Shown here one piece after another: positions 25,995-34,827 of a DNA stretch of 64,000 nucleotides; position 1 is the stretch's first letter; each line of letters starts with the position of its first letter. The notes below the pieces were generated by a model, which made no database searches, was not told where the DNA came from, and saw only the letters and a program-made list of their open reading frames with translations. Both the position numbers and the translations under genes were made by a program. The stretch lies in assembly GCA_965183885.1 (NCBI GenBank), contig OZ238992.1:1736001-1800000 (forward strand), in the 5' to 3' direction. The stretch is from UWMA-0277 sp965183885 (lineage in GTDB: Bacteria; Bacteroidota; Bacteroidia; Flavobacteriales; BACL11).

Positions 25995-27344
25995 ATGAGT
26001 AAAACAAAACCATCAATACCAAAAGGAATGCGTGATTTCGGATCTGAAGTAATGTTCAGAAGAAATTACATTTTTGAAACTGTAAAAACAGCTTTTGAAT
26101 GCTATGGCTATGCACCTATAGAAACGCCATCAATGGAAAATATTGAAACGCTTACAGGTAAGTATGGAGATGAAGGTGATCGTTTAATTTTTAAAGTACT
26201 AAATTCTGGAGATTACCTTTCTAAAGCAGATTTAAATGCTGAAACTACATCAAAAGCATTAACAAAACAGATTTCTGAAAAAGCATTGCGTTACGACTTG
26301 ACAGTGCCTTTTGCTCGGTTTGTAGTTCAGAACAGAAATGATATTACCTTTCCTTTTAAGCGTTATCAAATGCAGAATGTATGGAGAGCAGATAAACCAC
26401 AAAAAGGAAGGTACAGAGAGTTTTATCAATGTGATGCAGATGTGATAGGAACTGATTCTTTATTGTGTGAAGTAGAATTGGTACAATTGTATGATGATAT
26501 TTTTACAAAGCTGAAAATTCCGAATGTAGATATTTGTATTAATAACCGTAAGGTGTTGAGTGGTATGGTTGAGCTTATGGGAGCAACTCCTCTTTTTGAT
26601 GATATAGTTATTGCATTAGATAAGCTAGATAAGATAGGAATTGATAAAGTAAAACAAGAAATGCAAGCTAAGGGAGTAGCACAGGAAGCACTTAGCATAT
26701 TAGATACATTTTTAAACACTAAAAATATTAATGATTTAGCTGCACTTTTAGAGCAATCGGAAGTAGGAGCTAAAGGCTTAGAAGAATTACAATTTGTAAT
26801 GGATGCTGTTGCGAATTTAGGCTTGCAATCTGCAAATTTAGTTTTTGATATAACACTTGCTAGAGGGTTGGATTATTACACAGGTTGCATCTTAGAAGTA
26901 AAAGCAAATGATGTTAAAATTGGCTCTATTGGAGGTGGAGGTAGGTATGATGATTTAACTTCAATATTTGGCTTGAAAGATGTGTCAGGCGTTGGTGTTT
27001 CTATAGGTATTGACAGAACCTATTTAGTAATGGAAGAGTTAAATCTTTTTCCTGAATCTATTAGCACTAGTACACAAGTGATGTTTGCTAATTTTGGAAC
27101 ACTAGAGGCTGCTTATTGTTTACCGTTATTAAAACAATTAAGAGCAGTAGGGATTAGCTCAGAGTTATATCCTAAAACAGCAAAAATGAAGAAGCAAATG
27201 ACCTATGCTAATAATAAAGGAGTTCAGTTTGTAATTTTAGTAGGAGAAGACGAAATGGAGTCGGGTATATTAACAGTTAAAAATATGAATAGTGGTGAGC
27301 AAAGTAATTTGAGCATTACTGATTTAATAAAGCAATTATCTTAA
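25995..27344 (+). CDS. hisS: Histidyl-tRNA synthetase
   Basis: This 449-residue class II aminoacyl-tRNA synthetase charges tRNA-His. The start is set at ATG 25995 (MSKTKPSIPKGMRDFG), because the upstream in-frame extension is hydrophobic, overlaps the divergent gene and does not resemble HisRS. Motif 1 is near IETPSMENIETL. Motif 2 lies in PFKRYQMQNVWRADKP and RYREFYQCD. The histidine-binding loop is LARGLDYYTG and motif 3 is GVGVSIGIDR. A C-terminal anticodon-binding domain follows. It abuts hutH with no gap. The cognate tRNA-His gene lies elsewhere in the same window (10160). Confidence 0.97.
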   Translation: MSKTKPSIPKGMRDFGSEVMFRRNYIFETVKTAFECYGYAPIETPSMENIETLTGKYGDEGDRLIFKVLNSGDYLSKADLNAETTSKALTKQISEKALRYDLTVPFARFVVQNRNDITFPFKRYQMQNVWRADKPQKGRYREFYQCDADVIGTDSLLCEVELVQLYDDIFTKLKIPNVDICINNRKVLSGMVELMGATPLFDDIVIALDKLDKIGIDKVKQEMQAKGVAQEALSILDTFLNTKNINDLAALLEQSEVGAKGLEELQFVMDAVANLGLQSANLVFDITLARGLDYYTGCILEVKANDVKIGSIGGGGRYDDLTSIFGLKDVSGVGVSIGIDRTYLVMEELNLFPESISTSTQVMFANFGTLEAAYCLPLLKQLRAVGISSELYPKTAKMKKQMTYANNKGVQFVILVGEDEMESGILTVKNMNSGEQSNLSITDLIKQLS

Positions 27345-28844
27345 ATGAGTACTTATAAAGTAGGAGAACAAATGCTAAGCGTATCAGTTATTGCTGATAT
27401 TATTGCAACAGATACAAAATTAGCACTAGGAGAAAAAGCTAAACAAAAAATACAAGAGTGTCGTGATTATCTTGATGCTAAAATGGAGCAGTCTGATGCT
27501 CCAATTTATGGGATAAACACAGGTTTTGGTTCACTCTGTAATCATAAAATTTCAAAAGATGAATTAGGGCAGCTGCAAACTAATTTAGTACTTTCCCATG
27601 CTTGTGGTACAGGAGATAAAGTACCAGATGATATTGTTAAGATTATGCTTTTATTAAAAGTACAGTCTTTATCTTATGGGCACTCAGGAGTACAATTGCA
27701 AACTGTTGAGCGTCTTATTGATATGTTCAATAAAAATATATTACCAGTAGTATATCAGCAAGGTAGTTTAGGGGCTTCAGGAGATTTAGCTCCCTTAGCA
27801 CATTTATCTTTACCACTTTTAGGAGAAGGGAAAGTTGTAGTTGATGGTGTTGAAGTAGCAACTTCAACTGTTATGGAGGCTAATAGTTGGGAAGTAATTT
27901 CATTGCAATCTAAAGAAGGCTTAGCCTTACTTAATGGAACGCAGTTTATGGGAGCTTATGGAGTATGGAGCTTAATAAAAGCTCAGAAGCTATCTTATAT
28001 GGCCGACTTAATAGGAAGTATCTCATTAGAAGCTTTTGATGGTAGACATGAATGTTTTGATGAATTAATACATTTAGTGCGTCCGCATAAAGGGCAAATT
28101 AAAACTGCTGAAAATATCCGTGATTTCCTTTTTGAAAGTGAAATTCAGGAGCAAGAAAAAGAACATGTACAAGATCCTTATTCTTTTAGATGTATGCCAC
28201 AAGTGCATGGAGCAAGTAAAGGAGTTATTACTCATGTAAAAGATGTGTTTACAACAGAGATTAATTCAGTTACAGATAACCCAACAATCTTTATTAATGA
28301 AGATAAAGTAATCTCAGGAGGTAATTTTCACGGGCAACCTTTAGCTATGGCTATGGACTATTTAGCAATTTCATTATCGGAGTTAGGATCTATTTCTGAA
28401 AGAAGAACGTATCAGTTAATTTCTGGGTTGAGAGGCTTGCCAGCATTTTTAGTTGCTGAACCAGGGTTAAACTCTGGAATGATGATTCCACAATATACTG
28501 CAGCAAGTATTGCAAGCCAGAATAAGCAATTGTGTACACCAGCATCTGTTGATAGTATAGTCTCATCGAACGGACAAGAGGACCATGTAAGTATGGGAGC
28601 AAATGCCGCTACAAAATTATATAGGGTAGCCCAAAATACTGAGCGTATCTTAGCTATTGAACTTTTAAATGCAACACAAGGTATTGCTTTCAGAAATGCT
28701 AAGTCTTCTGATTTTATTGAGGGTATCTTAGATATCTATAGAGATGAGGTTGATTTCTTAGATGTTGATAGACTCTTGCATGATGATATTGAGAAATCAA
28801 TAGCATTCTTACAAGGACTTGAAGTTGATGCTGATCTGTTATAA
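27345..28844 (+). CDS. hutH: Histidine ammonia-lyase
   Basis: This 499-residue enzyme deaminates histidine to urocanate. The self-forming MIO cofactor comes from the Ala-Ser-Gly triad in GSLGASGDLAPLAH, which is intact. Other conserved motifs are YGINTGFGSL near the N-terminus, and NGTQFM, VQDPYSFRCMPQVHGA and SNGQEDHVSMG. It starts on the base after the hisS stop, so the two are cotranscribed and couple tRNA charging to histidine catabolism at transcript level. No hutU, hutI or hutG is adjacent; the rest of the pathway must be elsewhere. Confidence 0.96.
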   Translation: MSTYKVGEQMLSVSVIADIIATDTKLALGEKAKQKIQECRDYLDAKMEQSDAPIYGINTGFGSLCNHKISKDELGQLQTNLVLSHACGTGDKVPDDIVKIMLLLKVQSLSYGHSGVQLQTVERLIDMFNKNILPVVYQQGSLGASGDLAPLAHLSLPLLGEGKVVVDGVEVATSTVMEANSWEVISLQSKEGLALLNGTQFMGAYGVWSLIKAQKLSYMADLIGSISLEAFDGRHECFDELIHLVRPHKGQIKTAENIRDFLFESEIQEQEKEHVQDPYSFRCMPQVHGASKGVITHVKDVFTTEINSVTDNPTIFINEDKVISGGNFHGQPLAMAMDYLAISLSELGSISERRTYQLISGLRGLPAFLVAEPGLNSGMMIPQYTAASIASQNKQLCTPASVDSIVSSNGQEDHVSMGANAATKLYRVAQNTERILAIELLNATQGIAFRNAKSSDFIEGILDIYRDEVDFLDVDRLLHDDIEKSIAFLQGLEVDADLL

Positions 28845-28901
28845 AAGATACAGAAATCAGGAGGAAATTCTGAGTGCTGTCTACAAATTAATATCTTATG
28901 T

Positions 28902-28989
28902 TGTCATCCTGAATGTAGTGAAGGATCTTCAGTTGTTTTAATTAGCTTATAAATATCTGTAGATGTTTCGACTATTGCTCAACATGACA
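28902..28989. repeat. Imperfect palindromic intergenic repeat (TGTCATCCTGA type)
   Basis: The 179-bp gap after hutH holds a palindromic element bounded by TGTCAT and ATGACA. The left arm reads TGTCATCCTGAATGTAGTGA and then AGGATCTTCAG. The reverse complement of the right arm reads TGTCATGTTGAGCAATAGTC and then GAAACATCTACAG. The arms share about two thirds of positions. Elements beginning TGTCATCCTGA are common between Bacteroidota genes. The same core begins the element seen twice around 41.2 and 42.6 kb. There is no ORF inside. Confidence 0.65.
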
Positions 28990-29023
28990 TTTTTTCTAAC
29001 AACTAACAACTAGCAACCAACAA

Positions 29024-29671
29024 CTAATTACTAAACACGTACTCTAGTATATTAGCACCCATTTGTAATGCTTTTAGTCGTATTTGTTTGCTGTCATTAT
29101 GTACTTCTGCATCTTCCCATCCATCTCCAATATCTGATTCGTGGGTGTAAAGGCAAACGAGCCTTCCATTAACAACAATACCAAATGCTTGTGATGGCTT
29201 TGCATCATGTTCATGGACTTTGGGTAGGCCGTTAGGGAATTTATATTTTCCATCAAAAATAGGGTGGTTACTTGCTAGTGCTACTAAGTCACTTTCAGGA
29301 AAAACTTTTTTTATTTCACTACGGATAAAAGGATCCATTCCATAATTGTCATCTATGTGAAGAAAACCGCCACCTAATAAGTAATTGCGTAAATTTTCTC
29401 TTTCACTTGCTGAAAACACAACATTTCCATGTCCTGTCATGTGTAAAAAAGGATAGTTGAAAATATCGCTGCTAGCCACTTCAACAGTTGCAGGTGCTGC
29501 TTTAATATTTGTTCCAATATTCTCGTTACAGAAAACAATAAGGTTAGGTAATGCTGTAGGGTTGGCATACCAATCGCCACCACCATTATATTTAAGTACT
29601 GCTATTTGATAGGTGTTTTGTCCTAAAGTAAACAGAGGGAGAAAGAGGAATATTTTTAATAAGTTTCTCAT
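29024..29671 (-). CDS. DUF4159 domain exported protein
   Basis: This 215-residue protein has a signal peptide (residues 1-17, FTLGQ) and a single DUF4159 domain. Recognisable segments are YNGGGDWYANPTALPNL, FLHMTGHGNVVFS and LLGGGFLHIDDNYGMDPF. The last is the glutamine-amidotransferase-like or ThuA-like region typical of DUF4159. Its role is unknown. Its start overlaps the stop of the exonuclease gene by one base. Confidence 0.87.
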   Translation of the reverse strand: MRNLLKIFLFLPLFTLGQNTYQIAVLKYNGGGDWYANPTALPNLIVFCNENIGTNIKAAPATVEVASSDIFNYPFLHMTGHGNVVFSASERENLRNYLLGGGFLHIDDNYGMDPFIRSEIKKVFPESDLVALASNHPIFDGKYKFPNGLPKVHEHDAKPSQAFGIVVNGRLVCLYTHESDIGDGWEDAEVHNDSKQIRLKALQMGANILEYVFSN

Positions 29672-30456
29672 TAGTATTTATATCCTTTTTTATGTAGCCA
29701 AGCAAAACAAACGGCAGTAATTGAGACATCATCACTAGCATTATGTAAGTTAAATTCTTTCATTTGTTTTTTTCCAAAAAACTTTAAACCTAATTCTTCT
29801 AATTTAAACCATTTTCTTTCCATAATTTCTCTTCCCATTTTCATGGTGTCATATTTTTTCATGTATTTAAACGGTTTAGTTATTTTAGAGCGGATACACT
29901 CTGCTTCAATAACTCTTTTGTCAAACATAACATTGTGACCAACATAATAATCACAAGGGGTTATATCTTCGCTAAATTCTCTGAGTATCTTCTCTAATTT
30001 ATGTCCTTTTTCTTCACATATTTCATTTGTAATTTTGTGAATCTTTATTACATCAATTGGTATAGGTTGTGATTGTTTTATGTAGTAAACCTTTTCTTGA
30101 ACAATTTCATATTTTCTTGATAATGTAGTCCATGCTATTTGTACAATTCTTGGGAAATTATTAGGGTTTTCTTTTAATGATTTTTTTGTAGGAGTTTCAT
30201 CATATTTAATTAGGCCTGTAGTTTCTACATCAATAATTGCAAAACATGGTACTGCATTTGGATTTGGTTTTGTCTTTATTGGATTTCCTACTCCTTGAAA
30301 AGTAATGACTTTTCTTATAAGAACTAAGTAAACCCATAAACCATATCCAACAACTATTTGGAATGTTAAATTCTCTATACCAATCACTTCAATTAAGATG
30401 ATAATTATTGGGGGTAAAAAAATAAAAACCAAAATGTGCAGAATAATTCTTTTCAT
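29671..30456 (-). CDS. Membrane-anchored 3'-5' exonuclease (DnaQ-like)
   Basis: This 261-residue protein has two N-terminal hydrophobic segments (about residues 5-50), then a DEDDh exonuclease domain. Exo I is IIDVETTGL, Exo II lies in GHNVMFDKRVIEAE, and Exo III is HNASDDVSITAVC with the catalytic His and Asp. Such domains trim 3' ends of DNA or RNA. The N-terminal membrane anchor is unusual for DnaQ homologues and would place the nuclease at the inner membrane, with the catalytic domain probably cytoplasmic. It lies between rsmE and the DUF4159 gene with gaps of a few bases, so all three form one transcript. Confidence 0.85.
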   Translation of the reverse strand: MKRIILHILVFIFLPPIIIILIEVIGIENLTFQIVVGYGLWVYLVLIRKVITFQGVGNPIKTKPNPNAVPCFAIIDVETTGLIKYDETPTKKSLKENPNNFPRIVQIAWTTLSRKYEIVQEKVYYIKQSQPIPIDVIKIHKITNEICEEKGHKLEKILREFSEDITPCDYYVGHNVMFDKRVIEAECIRSKITKPFKYMKKYDTMKMGREIMERKWFKLEELGLKFFGKKQMKEFNLHNASDDVSITAVCFAWLHKKGYKY

Positions 30457-30460
30457 AATC

Positions 30461-31153
30461 TTAATTTTTAATATTAATAGTATGCACAGCCACCAGTCCT
30501 GCTGTTTCTGTACGCAATCTACTTGTTCCCAAACTTACAGCTTTAAATTGGTTTTGCAAAGCCATATCAATTTCCTTAGTGGAAAAGTCTCCTTCAGGCC
30601 CTATAAGTATTAAGGTTTTTGCAGCTTTAGCTTCTGATTTTAACGCTGATTTTTCACTGTCTTCACAATGAGCAATATATTTGTTTCCTTCAAAGTCTTG
30701 TTTTAAAAAGTCTTTTAAGTTTATGGCTTCATTAAGTTTTGGTAGGTGAAATTTTAAGGATTGCTTCATAGCAGCAAGTAGAATTCTGTTACACCTTTCA
30801 GTCTTTAATACTTTACGCTCAGAATGTTCACAAATAATAGGAGTGATTTCATCTATCCCAATTTCGGTAGCTTTTTCTAAAAACCATTCGTACCTGTCCA
30901 TATTCTTGGTAGGAGCAATAGCAATGTGCAAATGATAATTGTGTTGTTTTTCTAGTTGTTCAGTACTAATAATTTCTAATCTACATTTTCTACTATCTGC
31001 AAGTGTAATTTCTGCTTTATAAAAGCCGCCTTTTCCATCAGTAAAATTAAGAATGTCTCCTTCTTTTTTTCGTAATACTTTAGTAGCATGCTTGCTTTCT
31101 TCACTACTTAATGTAATCTCTTTTTCAGGTTTATCTATGTAGAATAGTTGCAT
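30461..31153 (-). CDS. rsmE: 16S rRNA (uracil1498-N3)-methyltransferase
   Basis: This 230-residue SPOUT methyltransferase modifies U1498 of 16S rRNA. It has an N-terminal PUA-like domain (KPEKEITLSSEESKHATKVL given in part as SSEESKHATKVLR) and a C-terminal knot domain with LEKATEIGIDEITPI, LIGPEGDFSTKEI and LGTSRLRTETAG. These are the SAM-binding knot loops of RsmE, all intact. It is the first gene of the rsmE/exonuclease/DUF4159 operon. Confidence 0.95.
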   Translation of the reverse strand: MQLFYIDKPEKEITLSSEESKHATKVLRKKEGDILNFTDGKGGFYKAEITLADSRKCRLEIISTEQLEKQHNYHLHIAIAPTKNMDRYEWFLEKATEIGIDEITPIICEHSERKVLKTERCNRILLAAMKQSLKFHLPKLNEAINLKDFLKQDFEGNKYIAHCEDSEKSALKSEAKAAKTLILIGPEGDFSTKEIDMALQNQFKAVSLGTSRLRTETAGLVAVHTINIKN

Positions 31154-31217
31154 GGGGTAAAGATAGAGAATAGTTGTTAGTTGCTTGTTTTTAGTTATTA
31201 GTTTTTTGTTTCGTAAA

Positions 31218-31322
31218 AATTTCTCCCATGTTTTAGGGGAGACACCTTTGAAAAAGGAGAGGGGTATACAATAATATACCGCCCCTTTATCCCTTCCTAA
31301 AACATGAGGGGAATTAGAAATT
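31218..31322. repeat. Long imperfect palindromic intergenic repeat
   Basis: The gap between rsmE and pckA (225 bp) carries an imperfect hairpin of about 105 bp. The outer arms are CCCATGTTTTAGG and CCTAAAACATGAGGGG. The inner arms are AAAAGGAGAGGGGTATA and TATACCGCCCCTTT, closing on GGTATA-N6-TATACC (31263-31280). It has no ORF. Similar C/G-run palindromes occur between genes in many Flavobacteriia. It is distinct from the terminator just downstream. Confidence 0.65.
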
Positions 31323-31331
31323 ATAAATAAA

Positions 31332-31357
31332 AAAAGCCGAGCAATTGCTCGGCTTTT
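31332..31357 (-). terminator. Intrinsic terminator of pckA
   Basis: A perfect 13+13 bp palindrome (AAAAGCCGAGCAA / TTGCTCGGCTTTT) sits 22 bp after the pckA stop codon. On the minus strand the stem is followed by a T run. Confidence 0.9.
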
Positions 31358-31378
31358 GAAAAATAATAAGTTGTAATA

Positions 31379-32989
31379 CTAACTTCTAACAGTTGCTTTT
31401 GGTGCAGCAGCTAAAATTTCAGCATTTGCATTATCTGCAAATTGTGCAAAGTTTTTGTTAAAAGCATCAGCTAATTCATTAGCTTTAGCATCATAAGCAT
31501 CTTTATCAGCCCAAGTATTTTTAGGACTTAAGATTTCTGAAGGTACATTAGGACATGCAGTAGGCATATTTAATCCAAATACAACATGTTTAGTATATTC
31601 AGCATTATCTAGCTCTCCGTTAAGGATAGCAGTAATCATAGCTCTAGTATATTTTAATGAAATACGCTCACCAGTACCATAAACACCACCTGACCAACCT
31701 GTGTTTATCAACCAAACATTTACTTCATGTTCTTGCATTTTATTACCCAACATTTCAGCATATTTTGTTGGATGTAAAGGCATAAATGGAGCTCCAAAAC
31801 AAGCAGAGAATGTAGTTTGTGGCTCAGTAACACCTGCCTCAGTACCTGCAACCTTAGCAGTATATCCTGAAATAAAGTGATACATAGCTTGTCCTGTAGT
31901 TAGTTTTGATACAGGAGGTAATACTCCAAAAGCATCAGCTGTAAGGAAGAAAATGTTTTTAGGATTTTTCCCTAATGAAGGCTTTGCAATATTATCAATA
32001 TGGTGTATTGGATAACTAACTCTGGTATTTTGAGTAATAGTAGTGTCTTCGTAATTTACTTCATTAGTTCCTTCAAAGAAAGAGATGTTTTCTAGTAAAG
32101 CTCCTGGCTTAACAGCAGCAAAAATATCTGGTTCTTTTTCAGCAGATAAGTCAATACATTTAGCATAACAACCACCTTCAAAGTTAAATACAGTATCGCC
32201 ACTCCATCCGTGCTCATCATCACCAATTAGGTTTCTGTTTGGATCTGCAGATAAAGTAGTTTTTCCAGTACCTGATAAACCAAAGAAAACAGCAGTATCA
32301 CCATCTTTACCTGTATTTGCACTACAGTGCATTGATAAAACATTTTTTTGGTAAGGTAAAATAAAGTTTAGTGCAGAAAATATTCCTTTCTTGATTTCAC
32401 CAGTATACCCAGTACCACCAATAAGAATAATTTTCTTAGTAAAATTAAGAATAGCAAAATTATGCTGACGTGTTCCGTCAATAGCAGCATCTGCCATAAA
32501 CCCTGGAGCATTTAATATAGTCCATTCAGGGTCAAAGCTTTCGATTTCTTCCTCAGTAGGGCGTAAGAACATGTTGTGAGCAAACATATTACTCCATGCA
32601 TATTCATTTACTACACGAATATTCATTCTGTAAGCATCATCAGCACATGCATAAGCATCTCTTACATAAAGTTCTTTACAGCATAAGTAGTCCAATACTT
32701 TTTTATGTAAAGCATCAAATTTATCTTCATCAAATGATAAGTTAACATCTCCCCACCAAACTGATTCTTCAGTAATAGCGTCTCTTACAATGAATCTATC
32801 CATTGGAGAACGACCAGTGAACTCTCCTGTTTCTACAGTAATTGCTCCTGATGATGTTAATGTTGCTTGTCCTTTTTCAACTGCAATATTTGTTAATTCT
32901 TCTGGAGATAAATTCCAGTGAGCAGTTGCGTCTTTAATTCCTAAATCAGAGATGGTAGCATTACTTGCTCGCTTGCCTGTTTCGGTCAT
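31379..32989 (-). CDS. pckA: Phosphoenolpyruvate carboxykinase (ATP)
   Basis: This 536-residue cytoplasmic enzyme interconverts oxaloacetate plus ATP with phosphoenolpyruvate plus CO2. Its length is standard for ATP-type PEPCK. The P-loop GLSGTGKTTLS is near residue 235. DDEHGWSGDTVFNFEGGCYAK, given in part as DDEHGWSGDTVFNFEGG, carries the Mn/Mg and substrate ligands. Upstream signatures are FTGRSPMDRFIV and FILPYQKNVLSMHCS. The monocistronic unit has a -7 box upstream (33021-33028) and its own terminator. Confidence 0.97.
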   Translation of the reverse strand: MTETGKRASNATISDLGIKDATAHWNLSPEELTNIAVEKGQATLTSSGAITVETGEFTGRSPMDRFIVRDAITEESVWWGDVNLSFDEDKFDALHKKVLDYLCCKELYVRDAYACADDAYRMNIRVVNEYAWSNMFAHNMFLRPTEEEIESFDPEWTILNAPGFMADAAIDGTRQHNFAILNFTKKIILIGGTGYTGEIKKGIFSALNFILPYQKNVLSMHCSANTGKDGDTAVFFGLSGTGKTTLSADPNRNLIGDDEHGWSGDTVFNFEGGCYAKCIDLSAEKEPDIFAAVKPGALLENISFFEGTNEVNYEDTTITQNTRVSYPIHHIDNIAKPSLGKNPKNIFFLTADAFGVLPPVSKLTTGQAMYHFISGYTAKVAGTEAGVTEPQTTFSACFGAPFMPLHPTKYAEMLGNKMQEHEVNVWLINTGWSGGVYGTGERISLKYTRAMITAILNGELDNAEYTKHVVFGLNMPTACPNVPSEILSPKNTWADKDAYDAKANELADAFNKNFAQFADNANAEILAAAPKATVRS

Positions 32990-33020
32990 ATTTGTATTCT
33001 TTTTTTGATTTTTAAGAGTG

Positions 33021-33028
33021 CAAAGTTA
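33021..33028 (-). promoter_or_regulatory. -7 element (TAACTTTG) for pckA
   Basis: A perfect TAnnTTTG on the minus strand, 32 bp before the ATG at 32989. No TTTG was seen at the -33 spacing. Confidence 0.45.
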
Positions 33029-33055
33029 ATTATTAATATCTGTTAGGCTATGAGA

Positions 33056-33442
33056 TTAATCATTCTTTTTAATTGCTAGAAACAATACTCCCCATCCGCT
33101 AATTAATAAAAGTCCTCCAATAGGAGTTATAGGTCCTAAAAAACGCAATGAAACTCCTAGTGTTTCTTGTAAGGAGAGTAAGTAAATAGAGAATGAAAAA
33201 CAAATAACACCTAGAGTCATTAAATTTAAACTTTTATTAATATGCTGGTTAAACTTATTAATGTTTAGGCCTATAATAAGCATTGCAATAGCATGATACA
33301 TTTGATATCTTACTCCCGTTTCGAAGGAGTGGAGTTGACTTTCACTAAGTATTTCTTTTAAGGCATGTGCTCCAAGAGCTCCTAAAGCTATTGCTGTTAT
33401 TGCAAAAAAGAGTGCAATTTTTATAAATTTATCTGCTGTCAT
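33056..33442 (-). CDS. DUF423 family membrane protein
   Basis: The start is placed at ATG 33442 (MTADKFIKIALFFAIT). A longer in-frame start at 33499 is unlikely because a full promoter lies inside that extension. The 128-residue protein has four hydrophobic helices and the DUF423 pattern: ALGALGAHALKE in helix 1, FETGVRYQMYHAIAMLI in helix 2, and GPITPIGGLLLISGW near the end. Function is unknown (inner membrane, YgdD-like). It is divergent from the saccharopine dehydrogenase gene. Confidence 0.9.
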   Translation of the reverse strand: MTADKFIKIALFFAITAIALGALGAHALKEILSESQLHSFETGVRYQMYHAIAMLIIGLNINKFNQHINKSLNLMTLGVICFSFSIYLLSLQETLGVSLRFLGPITPIGGLLLISGWGVLFLAIKKND

Positions 33443-33461
33443 TTTGTTTTCTTTAATCAAG

Positions 33462-33495
33462 CAAAAGTAATACTTTAGCATCCAAATTTTACAAA
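33462..33495 (-). promoter_or_regulatory. Promoter of the DUF423 gene
   Basis: On the minus strand, TTTG (33495-33492), 22 bp spacer, TACTTTTG (33469-33462): a full consensus. It fixes the DUF423 start at 33442. The plus strand has a near match TACTTTAG at 33471-33478 that may serve the divergent gene. Confidence 0.65.
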
Positions 33496-33498
33496 GCA

Positions 33499-34827
33499 AT
33501 GAAAAAGATATTAGTAATAGGAGCAGGAAGGTCGGCAGTAACTTTAATTAAGTATTTATTAGATAATAGTGAGGGGAATAATTGGCAGGTAACGGTTGCT
33601 GATTTTTCTAAGGAATTGGCTGATAAAGCTATAGAAAACTATCCTAATGCTAATGCTATATTTTTTAATGTTAAAGATAAGGAACAAAGAGAGCAAGAAA
33701 TTACAAAAGCTGACATTGTAATATCTATGTTGCCAGCAGCGATGCATATAGTAGTGGCAGAAGATTGTGTTGCTTTAGGGAAGAATTTAGTTACAGCATC
33801 TTATGTGTCAAAAGAAATTGCAGCTTTAGATGAAAAAGCAAAAGCAGCAGGTGTACTGTTATTAAATGAGATTGGTTTAGATCCAGGTATAGATCATATG
33901 TCGGCAATGCAAGTAATAGATGGTATTAAAGAAAATGGAGGGGAGCTTATTTCTTTTAAATCTTTTTGTGGAGGGCTAGTACATCCTGATTATGATACTA
34001 ATCCTTGGAATTATAAATTTACATGGAACCCTAGAAATGTTGTATTAGCAGGGCAGGGTACAGCACAATATATTGAGCATAGTGCTTACAAATACATTCC
34101 TTATACTAAATTATTTGAGCGTACCGAAAAAATGAATGTTTTGGATGCAGGGGCATTTGAGGGTTATGCAAATAGAGATTCTTTAAGCTATAGAAAGTCT
34201 TATGGTTTAGAAAATATTCCTACACTTTTTAGAGGTACTCTAAGAAGAGAAGGGTATTCTGAAGCTTGGAATATTTTTGTACAGCTTGGTATGACTGATG
34301 ATACTTATGTGTTAGAGAACTCAGCAGCAATAACAAATCGTGAATTTATTAATATGTTTTTGCCTTTTGATGCTGTATTAACGGTTGAAGAGAAATTGTG
34401 TAAGCAGTTTGGTTTAACTGCTGATTCAGTAATTTATAAAAAGATAGATTGGCTAGGTATTTTCTCTGCTAATAAAGTAGGGATGGAGAGTGCTAGTCCA
34501 GCTCAAATATTACAAGCTATTTTAGAAGAAAAATGGACACTTGGTGCTGAAGACAAGGATATGATAGTAATGCAGCATCAGTTTGAGTACCTTCAAGATG
34601 GGGAGCAAAAGAAACTGAACTCTTCCTTATTAGTTTTTGGTGATGATGCTAGATATACTTCTATGGCAAAAACAGTGGGTTTACCTGTTGCTATTGCTAC
34701 AAAATTAATTTTGAGTGGAGTGATACAGTCAACAGGAGTAAAAATACCAACTACTAAAGATATTTATATTCCAGTATTAAAGGAGCTAAAAGAGTATGGT
34801 ATTGATTTTATTGAAGAGTTAATTTAA
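33499..34827 (+). CDS. Saccharopine dehydrogenase-like protein
   Basis: This 442-residue cytoplasmic oxidoreductase has an N-terminal Rossmann domain (KKILVIGAGRSAVTLIKYLL) and a saccharopine dehydrogenase C-terminal domain containing NEIGLDPGIDHMSAMQVID, FKSFCGGLVHPDYDTNPWNY and KFTWNPRNVVLAGQG. These are hallmarks of the glutamate-forming saccharopine dehydrogenase (LYS9/LysB type) used in lysine degradation or synthesis. The partner lysine-2-oxoglutarate reductase is not nearby. Its stop overlaps the end of convergent rimM by 9 bp. Confidence 0.9.
   Translation: MKKILVIGAGRSAVTLIKYLLDNSEGNNWQVTVADFSKELADKAIENYPNANAIFFNVKDKEQREQEITKADIVISMLPAAMHIVVAEDCVALGKNLVTASYVSKEIAALDEKAKAAGVLLLNEIGLDPGIDHMSAMQVIDGIKENGGELISFKSFCGGLVHPDYDTNPWNYKFTWNPRNVVLAGQGTAQYIEHSAYKYIPYTKLFERTEKMNVLDAGAFEGYANRDSLSYRKSYGLENIPTLFRGTLRREGYSEAWNIFVQLGMTDDTYVLENSAAITNREFINMFLPFDAVLTVEEKLCKQFGLTADSVIYKKIDWLGIFSANKVGMESASPAQILQAILEEKWTLGAEDKDMIVMQHQFEYLQDGEQKKLNSSLLVFGDDARYTSMAKTVGLPVAIATKLILSGVIQSTGVKIPTTKDIYIPVLKELKEYGIDFIEELI

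Noticed and set aside
28902..31322. Composite transposon around the rsmE operon
   Set aside because: No transposase, and the flanking palindromes differ from each other; kept only as a repeat observation.
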